From: Norana najaformis
Lineage: Eukaryota > Annelida > Clitellata > Crassiclitellata > Hormogastridae
Assembly: GCA_964023275.1 (NCBI GenBank)
Contig: OZ029916.1
Span: 22,345,389 to 22,409,388, forward strand
Direction: 5' to 3'
DNA length: 64,000 nt
Below, piece by piece: positions 15,201 through 26,600 of the stretch; within the stretch, counting starts at the first letter, position 1, and every line of letters begins with the position of its first letter. The notes below the pieces were generated by a model. It saw only the letters and a program-made list of their open reading frames with translations. It did not search any database and was not told the DNA's origin. The position numbers were made by a program, and so were the translations under genes.

Positions 15201-15997
15201 GCTGGTATTATTTTACAGGAAAAAGCCACCATCCACTTTTACTAACAAGGTTTGTCTAATTTATTGTATTTGATGAATTTAAATTGCAAAAATATTTATA
15301 CAAAACTGGGTTATTTAGAAAACCTTAAATTATTACGTGAAAATTAATTTTATTTGAGCATTATTGTTAAACTAATCATCCGCTTAAATTTTTCCCCAAA
15401 CAGATAAAGGGACCACATCTAGTAGAAGCTGTAGCTGAGAAATTATGGTATTCGTGCCCTTGTCTGTCATGGGCAGCCTCTCAGCAGGAGCTTAACTGCT
15501 GTCTCAGCCAAGGTTACAATAGCTTTGTACCAAAAGTCCAATGTGTGAGACTTCACCTTGAAAATAATGTCTGGAAGCTGTCGATGTTAATGTAGCCAGA
15601 AATAACAAATTATCTCGTATTAAATACAGACAATTTTGCCTGTACAAAGACAGCTATTTCTCTCCTTCTGGCTGGAATTAATCCCTCTTAGGGATAGTGT
15701 TTCAAGTGGCCAGCTTTCTGTCTGAATAATAACTCAGAGTTGTTCCCTATTTATTTTAAATATCTGAGTTTCTGTCCTTCGACACTGGTTCTGCAGTTGC
15801 AACAACTCTAACGTGTGGCACAACCAACTTTTAAGTAGAACCTTTCCTTACGTGCTACATACCACAAAATAACATTAAGTTTCATCCAGCTATGATTTAT
15901 ATCTGTATATATTTTTTCTTGCTTTGTTGTTTTACCAGAAACTGTTTTTTCTTAATAGTTTGTCTGCAAGAAGAAGACATCAAGTGATGGAAGCTAA
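315..15997 (+). CDS. CDC14: CDC14 dual-specificity protein phosphatase, 5' partial, 13 exons
   Basis: CDC14 removes phosphate from CDK-type Ser-Pro sites and acts in mitotic exit, cytokinesis and centrosome or cilium control. Exons with AG/GT borders and consistent phases: 315-390, 2617-2706, 4013-4092, 5109-5175, 6117-6179, 9843-9930, 11803-12033, 12525-12663, 12973-13150, 13625-13719, 14907-15089, 15219-15249, 15959-15997. Together they give 452 codons plus stop. Family landmarks in order are [48 protein letters not shown] (general-acid loop) and the CX5R signature [11 protein letters not shown]. That signature is split by an intron: Cys codon 12027-12029, Arg codon 12536-12538. The tail has a basic patch ([10 protein letters not shown]) that could be a nuclear signal. 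About 50 N-terminal residues lie upstream of the window. The last exon is the least certain: exon 12 could also splice to an open frame at 15403-15594, but that stretch is a dispersed repeat. I cannot separate CDC14A from CDC14B. Confidence 0.93.
1025..1735 (-). mobile_element. LINE fragment (CR1/L2-like reverse transcriptase end) in CDC14 intron
   Basis: Read on the minus strand, the block near 1700 gives [13 protein letters not shown], a worn form of the reverse-transcriptase motif (G-I/V-PQGSVLGPLLF). The block near 1040-1130 gives [19 protein letters not shown], typical of the C-terminal region of CR1/L2-type LINEs. The middle of the RT, including the catalytic YADD box, is not visible, so the copy is internally deleted and frameshifted. 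It lies antisense in a CDC14 intron and is probably old. Confidence 0.7.
2940..3500 (+). mobile_element. LINE 3'-end fragment, family A
   Basis: The encoded [13 protein letters not shown] and [18 protein letters not shown] match the C-terminus seen in the longer LINE at 40213-41560. The following 3' UTR, ending near the words about AATAAGCTGG and TGTAGAAAGCTTGAG, also matches. It is 5'-truncated and carries only the last part of ORF2 and the 3' UTR. It sits in a CDC14 intron. Confidence 0.75.
3905..3995. repeat. Two-copy tandem duplication of about 42 bp
   Basis: The words CTGTGCTTAG, GAATAGTCTGACGA and TAGTCTTACCTGTG recur once in tandem just before CDC14 exon 3. It is a local duplication in intron sequence with no visible function. 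Confidence 0.6.
6196..6295. repeat. (CTT)n microsatellite
   Basis: About 100 bases of nearly pure CTT with a few CCT interruptions start 17 bases after the splice donor of CDC14 exon 5. The apparent poly-Phe reading frame through it is an artefact of the repeat. Confidence 0.95.
6404..6607 (+). repeat. 48-bp minisatellite, left part (interrupted by hAT element)
   Basis: Four near-identical 48-bp units start at 6410, 6458, 6506 and 6554 and a fifth begins before being cut at 6607. The unit is 16 codons long without stops in several frames, so open frames here carry no coding weight. The array resumes at about 8851. Confidence 0.93.
6608..8850 (+). mobile_element. hAT-superfamily DNA transposon, right terminus missing
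   Basis: The left end begins CAGTGGTGCACAACG, a typical hAT inverted-terminal-repeat start, directly after the minisatellite word GTCTACAT. The interior encodes a hAT transposase (6914-8715). The right end shows no matching CACCACTG, and minisatellite sequence resumes at about 8851 in mid-unit. The right terminal repeat is therefore deleted, and an 8-bp target duplication cannot be confirmed because the flank itself is repetitive. The missing end makes it immobile by itself. It lies in CDC14 intron 5, sense strand. Confidence 0.88.
6914..8715 (+). pseudogene. hAT transposase with N-terminal BED-like zinc finger (one frameshift)
   Basis: The main frame 6914-8581 encodes 555 residues. Near residues 36-60 there is a BED-type zinc finger (CLLC ... 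HYESKH). The transposase core follows, with [24 protein letters not shown] and [13 protein letters not shown], blocks typical of hAT transposases related to ZBED5/GTF2IRD2-like host genes. The C-terminal hAT dimerisation segment ([15 protein letters not shown], then [14 protein letters not shown]) is read only in another frame, ending at 8715. One frameshift near 8530-8540 therefore separates core and dimerisation domain. Otherwise the frame is intact, suggesting a fairly young insertion. A domesticated gene is unlikely, given the break and the adjacent terminal repeat. Confidence 0.9.
8851..8920 (+). repeat. 48-bp minisatellite, right part
   Basis: The same 48-bp unit as at 6404-6607 resumes here for about one and a half copies after the hAT element. 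This shows that the element inserted into a pre-existing array. Confidence 0.9.
9321..9500 (+). mobile_element. tRNA-derived SINE, degraded
   Basis: A tRNA-like head at about 9321-9392 has an A-box-like GCATGGTAGAGC and a B-box-like CGAGTTTGATTCCC with roughly tRNA spacing. An AT-rich body follows. There are no flanking direct repeats that I can see. It lies in CDC14 intron 5. Confidence 0.5.
10780..11530 (+). mobile_element. LINE fragment, family B, 3' end
   Basis: Shifting frames give [17 protein letters not shown], then [16 protein letters not shown] and [12 protein letters not shown], the usual C-terminal part of CR1/L2-like ORF2. The terminal sequence (GATACCTTGTATATTGGACACCAGC) is shared with copies at 33360-33540 and 41690-41760. 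There are several frameshifts and stops. It lies in a CDC14 intron. Confidence 0.72.
13920..14740. other. GC-rich block of unknown origin in CDC14 intron
   Basis: This stretch between CDC14 exons 10 and 11 is clearly richer in GC than its surroundings. It has short open frames on both strands but no domain, terminal repeat or tail that I recognise. It is probably a decayed mobile element. The sharp change in composition is the only firm observation. Confidence 0.35.
15410..15700 (+). repeat. Dispersed repeat C, copy 1 (CDC14 intron 12)
   Basis: It aligns in the same orientation with 28565-28870. Shared words in order are GACCACATCTAGTAG / ACCACACTTAGTAG, CGTGCCCTTG / TGTGCCCTTG, CTTCACCTTGAAAAT / CTTCACCTTTAAAAT and a stretch around ATTAAAT and AAGACAGC. 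Divergence is substantial. It has an open frame in phase with CDC14 exon 12 (15403-15594) that could be mistaken for the last exon. Confidence 0.72.
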
Positions 15998-16731
15998 TCA
16001 CTTTATTAGTTTGCTTCGAATTGCTATCTGGATCTTCAGGCCAAGATCACTCGCAGAAACAGTTCTTTAAAAAACTGTCAGCCACGTTTCTTTTATTTTA
16101 TGCAAATAATCTGGGCATTTGACAGTTTTAACTTGTCTTTTGACGTTGTTTTATTTATGCAGTACTGTAAACCAAAAGCTGCTGACAGTTAGCTGAGGTT
16201 AGTCGTTCTTATCGTGCAAGTTACCATTATAACATTTGTGGCCTTTCTGAAGATCCCTATTTCCTTGATGAATTTTGTGTCAGCTGATATATTAGGTCAT
16301 CAGTTTTTGCTTAAATTTATTGTTAGTGTGATCTTGTGTGCATTGTTAAGACTGCTGCATGTCCTTTGAAGTTATCTCCAGGTTAATATTGCATGTCCCT
16401 TCAGGTTATCTCCAGGTGAATATCTCCAAAAGGGCAGCTTAGGAATAATCTCTGTTGCGTTAAATAATGCGTTGCACGAGTCTATAAAAATCAAGAATAT
16501 CCTACCGATTTTTAATGACGTCTATGCAGATAGTTGTAGATAAAGGCAGCAATTTGGTTATTTAGTATATAAATGATAACTATTGTTGAAGGTTTCTGTG
16601 TATTATAATCTGGTGGTTGCTAATTACTCCACAGTTAATATTTATAGAAGATCCAATACAATGTCAACATGGTATTTAAGTCTGACTGAATTCTTTGCAT
16701 TGTAGTGATCTGCTGCTGCTCAGAGGTTGCC

Positions 16732-16737
16732 AATAAA
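16732..16737 (+). terminator. Candidate poly(A) signal for CDC14
   Basis: This is an AATAAA hexamer about 740 bases after the proposed CDC14 stop and the first good one on this strand downstream of exon 13. Its use is inferred. Confidence 0.4.
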
Positions 16738-17174
16738 CCCTGCTGCATAAAATGTCTAGTTCCATGCATGTGTGAATTTATGGGGTATCAGTTAAAACTA
16801 CACACACCTACACACATGCGCACATACACACACAGGAGCTGCATTTGCATTAGAAGTTCATGAACCAGGACATCTCAGCCTACACACTGTAGATTTTTTC
16901 TTCATAATTCAAATTTCAGTAATGTTAACAATCCAAAGATGTTAACTTGCTGTTTTATCATTCTGCTTGTACATAATTATGAAGCATGAGATGATAGTGT
17001 TAAGCGGTCGTGCATGAAGTACTGTTCTTTCCATGCATGACTGACAAAATCCTCCCAGTGGTTGGCAGTTAATGCCATATTATGTTATAGCAGCCAGTTG
17101 TAGCACAGAATGAGACCACCATCAGTGAATTACCCACAAAACATCATATTCCTATCAACAAAAACTTGATCTAC

Positions 17175-17228
17175 AGCTGGCACTAGGTCTTCAGAAGCAC
17201 ACACAGTCCCAGGTTCAACTCCTTGCAT
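17175..17228 (+). mobile_element. tRNA-like SINE head
   Basis: A B-box-like CCAGGTTCAACTCC lies downstream of GCTGGCACTAGGTC. The body is not recognisable, so only the promoter-like head is called. Confidence 0.35.
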
Positions 17229-18360
17229 GATTTTTAAGTGTGCTGCACTGAAAACCATAACTGACAACACAGACAACCATGTTAGTTGGGCCCATAGCTG
17301 GCTACCAGTGGTACAGTAAGGCCCAGCTGAGGGCCAAATGAACATCGATGTCTGGGAAATATCTACATAGTATCTACATAGTAACTGTCCCAGGCAAGGA
17401 AACCCAAACCTGCACACTCCATGATAAAAGGTGAGGCTCAAGTTGATCAGCTACTGTGGGGACATTGCACTGTAGGTTGAAGTAATATCGGGCAGCAAAA
17501 CCACATGCCTAAACTTCTCCAAAAGTGTGTTTTGGCAAAAGCGTACAAGATGGCCCTACTGGAAAGCAAATCAGATTAGGAATTGCTGCAGTCATTACCG
17601 GTTTTGGCTTTATGTTCTCGTCACCACAGGTAAATGAATGCATCATTATTAACAATGATTTTTAAAGCAGGTCTTTTCTGTTTCTACCTAGACTCCTTGT
17701 GTCATATGCACCACCATTAAAAGCTGTCCTGCTTCTGAGCAGGGGCCCTGACATGGCACTACATAAATCATATTACTGGTACGAAATATGGGATGTAAAT
17801 CTAAATCTCTGATGGACCCAACAAATTAGATGACCACTGATATACATGCTCTTTTGATAGAACTTAAACACCTGTTAAAATCCAGTTTAATGTAAACTGC
17901 TAATTATCAGCCAGCTGCAAATCGATAGCCACAGACAGTTTCACAAAAAGCGTACCTTTACCACAGAAGGCTGAACAGAACATAAAAAGTCATTGGCAAA
18001 AATTAGCAGACAAGACAACAAACTGCACATACATGTTGACATATTGCACACAACCTTTCATTTAACCCCTGCAACACTGTGAATATTTCACAGCAACATT
18101 TAAACTTTGAATTATCTAATAAGCTACACATCAGAACCTTTAGAAGTCTCTGAGTTTCAAGCATCTAATACTTTATGTTTCCCATTTGCCAGTTTCTACT
18201 AGGAATTCATTGTCAACCTCATTCCTATTTGGCTCACACATTTACCAGTCTTTTCCACAGCCACTTCCAATGTTTCTTCAGTGAACCAATTCATAGTTTA
18301 ATGATCTGTTTTTTAGATTTTGTTGGCATTTCACTTTCATAAGCTCATCACAATCTCATT

Positions 18361-18500
18361 TGTAGCCAATTGGTTAAGCTCTTGCCTTGTAATATGGAAA
18401 TTACGAGTTTCAGCCTCGTAACAGCTGGTTGGTGTCTAAAAAGACCTTGAGCAAATCCTTTAAGCACAACTTCTTAGCAACACTAATGCTTAGGCAACAG
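18361..18500 (+). mobile_element. tRNA-derived SINE with V-SINE-like body
   Basis: The head reads TAGCCAATTGGTTAAGC (A-box region) and ACGAGTTTCAGCCTCG (B-box region). The body word GACCTTGAGCAAATCCTT also occurs in the SINE at 45345-45500, where it reads GACCTTGAGCAAGTCCTT. The shared body supports one SINE family. Confidence 0.65.
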
Positions 18501-18556
18501 ATAACAGTACAGTATAGATACAGACAATAATAATTTCAGATGCCAAATGGAACAGT

Positions 18557-18610
18557 CCGGATGGAATGGTGGCTGAGCAGATACACATCTGGCTCTCCTG
18601 ATGGCTTAGA
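18557..18610 (+). mobile_element. tRNA-like SINE head, partial
   Basis: GTGGCTGAGCAGAT and CATCTGGCTCTC resemble the 5' half of a tRNA-derived SINE. The B box and body are not clear. Confidence 0.3.
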
Positions 18611-19239
18611 CTGCCTCATATATTGTATGAAATCAAGAGAATACAGTAATTATGCAAAAACTTGGACATCACCTTAGATACACAATTTTACGCACATTTC
18701 CTATTAACATCAATACACACAACAGAACAGCAAACACAAATCTTGCAGAAACAGGGAATGGGATCGAATCACTAGGCAACACTGCAACAATGACGGTCCT
18801 TGGTGACAGTCTTGGTCAACAGATGACAATCGTGACAGATAAAGTATACCTGCTGGAGAATGATCAGGTAGGCAAAATTAAGAATCAGCCTTAAAAGTGT
18901 CCCCTATGAATAGGTTGAAATACAAATGTTGGTCAGAACAAACACCAAAAAGATGCAAAAGCACAAATCAGACATCTAGCCAACAGAAATCAAACTCAAG
19001 AATTTATTATTTTCCCACAATCTGATAAATTTTTATACAGGTTTCTCTTTTCATTGCCCAATTTTCCATCAACATCAAATGAGATCACAGAAGGCTACTA
19101 GAACCTAGGAAATGCCCAGAATTTCAAATATCAAACACTGCTAACTGTGAAATAAAAGCCAAAGCTATTCAGTATGGACAGTATTTTACCTAAAAAATGA
19201 AAAGCATGTTACCTAATCAATCATAAATTTTGGAATACA

Positions 19240-19320
19240 GTAGTATTTTGCTTAAATACTTGATTACCACTAATCAATTGATTTTAATTACAACTAGCAG
19301 TTAATTAAGCAAAATACTAC
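19240..19320. repeat. Short perfect inverted repeat (hairpin)
   Basis: The sixteen bases at 19240-19255 (GTAGTATTTTGCTTAA) are exactly the reverse complement of 19305-19320, separated by 49 bases of AT-rich sequence. It may be the remnant of a tiny foldback MITE. Confidence 0.6.
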
Positions 19321-20615
19321 AGCATTCTAATATATAAATATATATTAAAGCCATCAAATATTAACACTTGAAATGAGTAACTGCTACACTGCATTATCAT
19401 ACTGAGTACAGAAATGTAAAACAGCATTTCTCGTAACCTACTAACCAAGTCTTTCCTAAGCTTCCTTTTCCCACAGTGATTCTATGCGTATGCCATCTAG
19501 CATGGCCCTGTGCCTACATCCCTCCACTCCTCTAGATTCTGAAAACTGAGGAAATCCTATTCTATCAAGTTTCTCACAGAAATGCTTGTGAATCTTAAAC
19601 ATAAGTCTATAAACTCCCACGCATGTGAGTGATATTCTAAAGCTCTGCATTCACTTCTCAAACCATTTCCTTTGCCAAGTAGACTTCATATCTTGTCAAA
19701 TCAAGCCGACTGGCAAGGTACCGGCTATCACACGGTTAAATTTGTTTGGATTGTGTATAGTTATGCATGTGGAGATTAACTAATTACTTTGCTTGAATCA
19801 ATGATTGTCTCTGTATGCTTGCTTATAAAAAATTTAATTCTACTGGAAAGTCTGCCCATCAGCATCACATACTGTTTGTTTGACATTTAGGAATAATGAT
19901 GAATACCCATACATGGAGACTTCCTTCGCTATTCGAGCTTCATTTGCTGTGTGCTGCAGATGAACAGTTTGTTAAACTGTAACATCTCAGAAGCTGCTAC
20001 ATGAATGTTCAGGTACATTGCATTACATTACGTGACAACCATTATCAGAGAATCTTCAGCTGCTCCTAAATTGTGGCAGACCACAGAGGTCTAGTTGGGA
20101 TTAGACGCCTTCCACAAAAACCAATTTCAAGCATACATTTTCAAAGACTCAAAAACAGTCTAGTCCTAAGTTGTCTTTTCCAGGCAATCTTCGACAAGAT
20201 TTCACACTTATTTCTAATCTTTGTAAAATTTCTTGTATTGTACAAACATTAGTTCAAATTAAAAGTCAAAAATGAAACCCAGTAAAATGTATGGCAGGAA
20301 AGATAAATGGATATAAGCGCAAATGTATTTCCAAGCAATAAATGAAAGCAGCTGTAAAAGAAAACACACCAAAACCTTGGCTCAAAAATCATATCAAATC
20401 AAAAGTCATATAAATCATTGTATAAACATAATCACAAAATACAAAAACATGCATCAAAATACTCTTCAGAATTAGATAGAGGACTGGATATGAAGATATA
20501 CAGTACAAAAATCATGGGATTCAAAACACTGACAACCCAAGAACACTGTGAGATTTTAATTGCATCACGGTTGTTGCAACACAGTCACAAGATCTTGCAA
20601 GGCTGTCACATGATT

Positions 20616-20621
20616 TTTATT
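20616..20621 (-). terminator. Candidate poly(A) signal for LPCAT2
   Basis: AATAAA on the minus strand lies 34 bases past the LPCAT2 stop codon. It would give a very short 3' UTR; other signals further down are possible. Confidence 0.45.
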
Positions 20622-20654
20622 AAATAGGCACGTTTTAATAACACATCTAGATTT

Positions 20655-23600
20655 TTACAAAGTCTTCTTGCCTTCCAAATTCTGATTTGAAGCATCAGTG
20701 GTGTTTGCTTTAGATTTCATCAGCTCCTGATATGTCAAAAACAGTTTTGAGTATTCTGGCTTCTGCTCTGCATATGCCTTGAATTCAGCTGGAAAAAATT
20801 CGACAAATACATTAGTCAATCTGGCCACCACATGGTCTGAAAAGGAGTTGAGAAGTGAAAAACTAGTGTGAAAGCAACTTCTATTTCACAGATGACATTC
20901 CAGCACAGCAAGGTTCATTCGTGCTAATTAACTTTCAAATTGTTACTTGCACAATTTAGGGAGTAGTACAAAGCAATAAAAAAGTTTTGCTTTTTAATTT
21001 AATATTTTCAGCTTTGTTTAAATCCACTTAACAGATGCAAGTCTTTATCAGTTTTTACTTTTGAACTGAAATTTTGGCCCTACTTATACATCATGTCAAC
21101 TTCCATGTTCTTTTATTTGGATTTTACTTGTGGAAAAACATTTGTAAAATGTTGTTTTCAAAGTGACTCGGCATGAATGAACCAGATTCAACTAGCATGC
21201 AGCAACACAATCTACCAAATACACTGGTATGTTGAGGTCACAATCCCTGACCGACCCTGTTCTCAATTTTTTGCACAACCTAGCCATCACTTAAATTCTT
21301 TAATGTCTTAAAAACTATATCTTTAATTAACAAATTATAATTATATATCTGCAGCAAGCCAGCTGGTGGATGTGCTGGCAATCACAGTGAAGTTGAGCAA
21401 CACTATGCCTGGTCAGTCATATAATAGTAACCAAGATCAGTATATTTGCTGGAAAGTTAAAGATTGTCATTGCTGGATCGCTTTAGTCATGTTTGTACTT
21501 CAGCTGAAAGATCCTTCAAATCCTTCTCAAGAGCTCTATAAAGGCTTATAAATAAACCTCAGTATAAGTGATTTAATGACCTTAGTCATTAAGACATCAT
21601 TGCCTTAAGTAAATAATTCTACACCACTTTTTCTAATTCTATATCACTTTTTCACATTACCTCTCACAAATTATGTTACACTGTTAGCAATAAGAAACTT
21701 GTGTTCACCTATTATCATTTATTATTATAAAAAATTATGTACCTTTATCATTGTTATTAACAATAAATATGTTCAATATAATCAATAAATATTATGTGTA
21801 TCAATTATAATTCTTAAAATTGCATATACCATACGAGATCTTGCCATCACAGTCTGAGTCAACATGTGCAAACAGTTTCCCAGCGTCTAAGCAACTCATC
21901 CCAAGCATGTTGTGTAATATCTCAGCCAATTCAAGCTCAGTTATGTAGCCCTTTGATCCACGATCAAACAGCTGTCAAACACAAACATTCAATACTTATT
22001 TCCTTTGTACATATCAGATTATTAAAAACGTTAGCACAAGTACTATATGTCTGGTGAATGTTGCACCTTATCTACGCATTTGAATTTTGCCTTTTACGAA
22101 CCTTTCAGGGACATTCCTCAATACTCTAAATGTAGTTAAAGTTCAAGAACAATGACAAATTCACCATTTTGCCAAAGGATGCTTGCATAACTGGAGGTTA
22201 TTTCCACTGACTTTCTCACACACATCATGTAGATTCTGACCGAGAAAACCAATGAATGTATAAAACATATGAATGCAACAAGTGCCATACTTCAAATGCA
22301 AGTAGGGCTACCAAGCGGCTACTCAATTAACAATTTTTGAATAGTTAATTAAGAAACCACCCAAATAACAGAATGTAAGGAACACATCATAATCACTCTG
22401 TTCATTGAGGCCTGCTATAAGCACCATACCTCAAAGGCGAGTTGAATCACATCTTCAGTGTTGGACGGCTGAGAAACAAGGCAAAGGCCAATTACGTATT
22501 CTCGAAAGTCGATTGTACCAGAACAATTCTGGAGATTAAAGAAAAAAAATTAGGCAAACAATTCTAAAGAGCCATAAAATGTAAGGTAAATAATTTGGAG
22601 AATTTAAAAAGGAATATTAGGCAAATCACATTACATTTTAGGCAAATTTAATCAGTGCTATTAAGAAATTCAGATTTTGTTTCCTTTGAGAAAGTAATCA
22701 TAAAGCATAAAGTTACACTGCTATAGTGGTCACCATTTTGACAGATACTTCAGCTTAAGTTTAATTATAAAATACATGCACCCCACAGGGAAAGGTCAAC
22801 CGTTTGCTAAGAGGCTGCTGTCATGTTTGAAACCAAGCTAAAATATCTCAAAAGGAATGAAAGAGCTTTTCAAGATTTATCTGCCTTAAGGTAAGGTTAG
22901 TAATAGTTATAAAATTAACCATACCTTTTGTGATTATATAATTTAATTCACAGAATAAATAATGAAAACCTGAAAGAATAAATAATAATGATATTCCAGC
23001 ATAACATATGATATTATAAACAATGTTACAGATAATTATATTTCCACTGTTAATATAATCAGAGAACTTCTACAGCACCACTGTGATAATGCTCAAGGGA
23101 TCACTCGATCGTTGCTACTACGCAAAATCATTGTGCAAGCCATATTCCAGGGTACTTTAGGTTGAAAAGCCAAGGAGGAAATCCGAGAAGATGCAAAAAC
23201 AGTCTACGAAGGAAATGAGTCCAGAAACAGATGAGTTTTTAGTCCAGGTCTGAAGGCCAAAAGACTGCAGATAAAATGTTTGCTAGAAGAGTTCCAAGAT
23301 CTAGGACCAGCAACAGAATAGACACACACCTGCCAAGAGCTGTCTTTTTCCACGGAATAGTCAGATTAAGACAGTCAGAAGATCTGTTCAGGTAGAGACA
23401 AGTTTAGGGAGTCAGTAAAGAGTGAAAATAGTGAGGTTGGCAGATATCTAGAGTCCTGATTACAATTAGCCCTGTCTTACAAAACTATTCACTTTTCCAT
23501 GGGCAGCAAATGCAATAATTTTAGGATGAGTGATATATGTTCATGTTTTGCAGTCTTCATTATAGTTCTTGCCAATGTAATTTGAACTCTTTGAAGCTTC

Positions 23601-26600
23601 ATCAAGGTAGCTTTTAAAATGCCAGTAAGAAGTGAACTGCGGTAGTCAAGACTGCTGGAGACCAGGCATTACCCAAACAAACCAGGGCAGAAAAGAAAAG
23701 GTGTCACATATTCCTATCAAGGATGTGGTAGTGGGCAGACACACATATAGAATTAATGTCTTCACTGAACGATAAGTCGGCATCAATCACAACACCTAAC
23801 TTGCAGCTAAACAGCCGCATTGTCTGAGAAAGATGTCTAGATGGACTGAATTCAAACGGTTAAATTTATTAAGTTGCTGTTAAGTTCTAAAATGGAGAAA
23901 CCCAGTTCAAGAGCAGTCCGTTTTCTGCCATTCAAGACAACTTGGTTAAAGCTGTCAGACAACAGAGTAAGAGAGCTGGAAGAAGAGGAATTATTGAAGG
24001 AAATGTACAGTAAAATATCATCAGCACAAAAATGGTGCTTCAGACCATTCTGAATCAGTAAAACGTTATGCAGAGTGGTGCATAAGAAGAAAAGTAAGTG
24101 GTCATAACAGAGCCTTGAGGAATGCTGCAGGTAAGTGGTACTAGGTCCAACATTGCTCCATCGACTTAGACAGATTGAGTATTGGGAGTAAATACAACTG
24201 AGCTCTAAATAAACCTCAATATAAGCGATTTAATGACCTTAGTCATTAAGACATCATTGCCTTAAGTAAATAATTCTATACCACTTTTCTAATTCTATAT
24301 CACTTTTTCACATTTTCTAATATGTCAAACAAATACAAAAGCTACAAAATCCTGTAATCAACTTACACAAATCATGCTAAAATTTTAAGTCTTTACGGTC
24401 AAAAATAAAAAATAGAATTTAAAGTTCTGCCTTACTCTATCATAGAGAGTGAATAGTTGCTGTAATGGTTCTGTAACAGGGAGCTCAAGATAGTTTCCAA
24501 ATTCTTCAAGGGTAATCTGGCCTTTGCCATTCTTTGCTATGACACTAAACTTTTCTAACAGCGTCTTCAGCTGGTTATATCTGACTCTAAAATTTATAGA
24601 ACCATAACATAATGAAGAACTTCAGTATATTTTCATAAAAACACTAGATCAGCAGACTGATAAAATTAATAAAATCATGCACACAACACACAACTTGAAT
24701 AATTCTTATTAATGATTCTCGTAATGCAGCATCATGACCATAATGCCAAAGGTTTACGCAAATCACACTCCAAAAAAGAACCAATTATGAGTTAAAACTA
24801 GCAAAACTGGCAATAGAAGTTAATCTTAAGAGATGAGCAATAGTTACAGGAAAATGAAATAGACTATCAAGTTTTAGCTTAACTTCAAATTCCGTACTTT
24901 CAGTATGCATAATCTCCAGTCAAAAAGGTTTATTTGCTGAAACTCTTTTCCACGACCTGTCTACTCTGGTAAATGCTTGTTCTAAAGCAATTTTCCATGA
25001 CCTGTCTACTCTGATAACTGCTTGTTCTAAAGCAATTTTCCATGACCTGTCTACTCTGATAACTGCTTGTTCTAAAGCAATTTTCCATGACCTGTCTACT
25101 CTGATAACTGCTTGTTCTAAAGCAATTTTCCATGACCTGTCTACTCTGGTAACTGCTTGTTCTAAAGCAATTTTCCATGACCTGTCTACTCTGATAACTG
25201 CTTGTTCTAAAGCAATTTTCCATGACCTGTCTACTCTGATAACTGCTTGTTCTAAAGCAATTTTCCATGACCTGTCTACTCTGATAACTGCTTGTTCTAA
25301 AGCAACCAGAAAAGCACTGTTTTTCATGATCCACTCACAACCCCACAGCAGATTATTTGCAACTAGAATACCAAAGGAAACTGCACCATTTAAAGCTGGC
25401 TTAAAGTGGTCTTACCCCAACTTTCTTGACAGTTTCTGGAATTCCAGGAGTCCTGAGGCAGATGGAAGGCCAAGTTTTGCAGAATACAACATCAGTCGAC
25501 AGTCTTCAAAGCTGTGATCCGTGACAGGAACACTCAGAGCACTAAACAGAAAATATCATTTTTACTTGTCTCTGTGTATTGGTAACCAAATATTAAAAAA
25601 AATTGTTGCCAATAATTCTGCAACAATTAAAATACCATATTCAAAATGCAAGAGACAGCAAACTAAACATTAACATTTTTACACTGCACAGTGGCAGTGC
25701 CATGTCAGTGAAGTGAAATGCAGTGTTGTATCCTTTTCTGGTTCTTCCTATATTGTCAAAATCATGCATTTCTTAAAATCATAACAGATTTTTTCATAAA
25801 GAACAGAAGAGAAAAATGAAAGTTAACGCACAACTACCGTTCAGGTTCACCAGGGTAGGCCACCTATCTATAAATTATTCTTCCCTACTTTCCAAAAATA
25901 TTCTCATGATGAACATCACTGCAGTTTAGGTCCTGGTTTTAATTGATAAGTTTGGTTAAAATACAAAGTGAAATGTTCAGTAATAACATCGCTTGTTTCA
26001 TATTGAACTTATTGAAATGTTTTAACTGATAAGTTTGGTTAAAATCCAAAGTGAAACGTTCAGTAATAACATCGCTTGTTTCATACTGAACTTATTGAAA
26101 TGTGTCAGACAACAACTGTCAATTGTGCTACATCTGTAGTGAATGTATTATGCAACAGAAACAACAGTTTAAGTATGTCTTTGGGTGATGTCGTTAATTG
26201 TCACCATAAGTATTAAAGTAAAACTCTGAAGAAAAGATACTAACTTTGCAATGACTTTTCGAACGCTGGAAGCAAACAGCTTTGGATCATTTCGCTCTTC
26301 TGCATTTGGCACATAGATAGGCAAACGCTGGGAAGGAACATAAAACAGGGAATAGGGAAAACAAACATAAATTCTACATACAAAACAAATTTACATGTAT
26401 TCAAACATCAATAACAGTTTCATTTTACTGAAGGGATGTTTTACACATACACCTTGGTTGCTTGATATTTTTGTAAGATAAGTAATGTTCCCTTAAGAAA
26501 AATTACAGGCTGTATTAGAGCAAAAATGAATAGTGTCTATTTCGTCATCCTACTTCATTGAATTGCCTGTTACAATGCACTCATTAAAGTGAAGTCAAGT

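Larger units (their letters stand above)
16738..20615. other. Intergenic region between convergent CDC14 and LPCAT2
   Basis: No supported gene lies here. It holds a short CA-rich stretch near 16800-16840, tRNA-like SINE heads near 17175, 18361 and 18557, and a small perfect hairpin at 19240-19320. The remaining open frames are short and lack homology or splice context. Confidence 0.6.

Noticed and set aside
17130-17441. 103-codon minus-strand frame in the intergenic region
   Set aside because: No recognisable domain or splice context; it overlaps a tRNA-like SINE head.
24920-25334. Two 134-135-codon minus-strand frames in the LPCAT2 intron as a separate gene
   Set aside because: Both consist of the 45-bp minisatellite; LPCAT2 exons 9 and 10 splice in phase without it.
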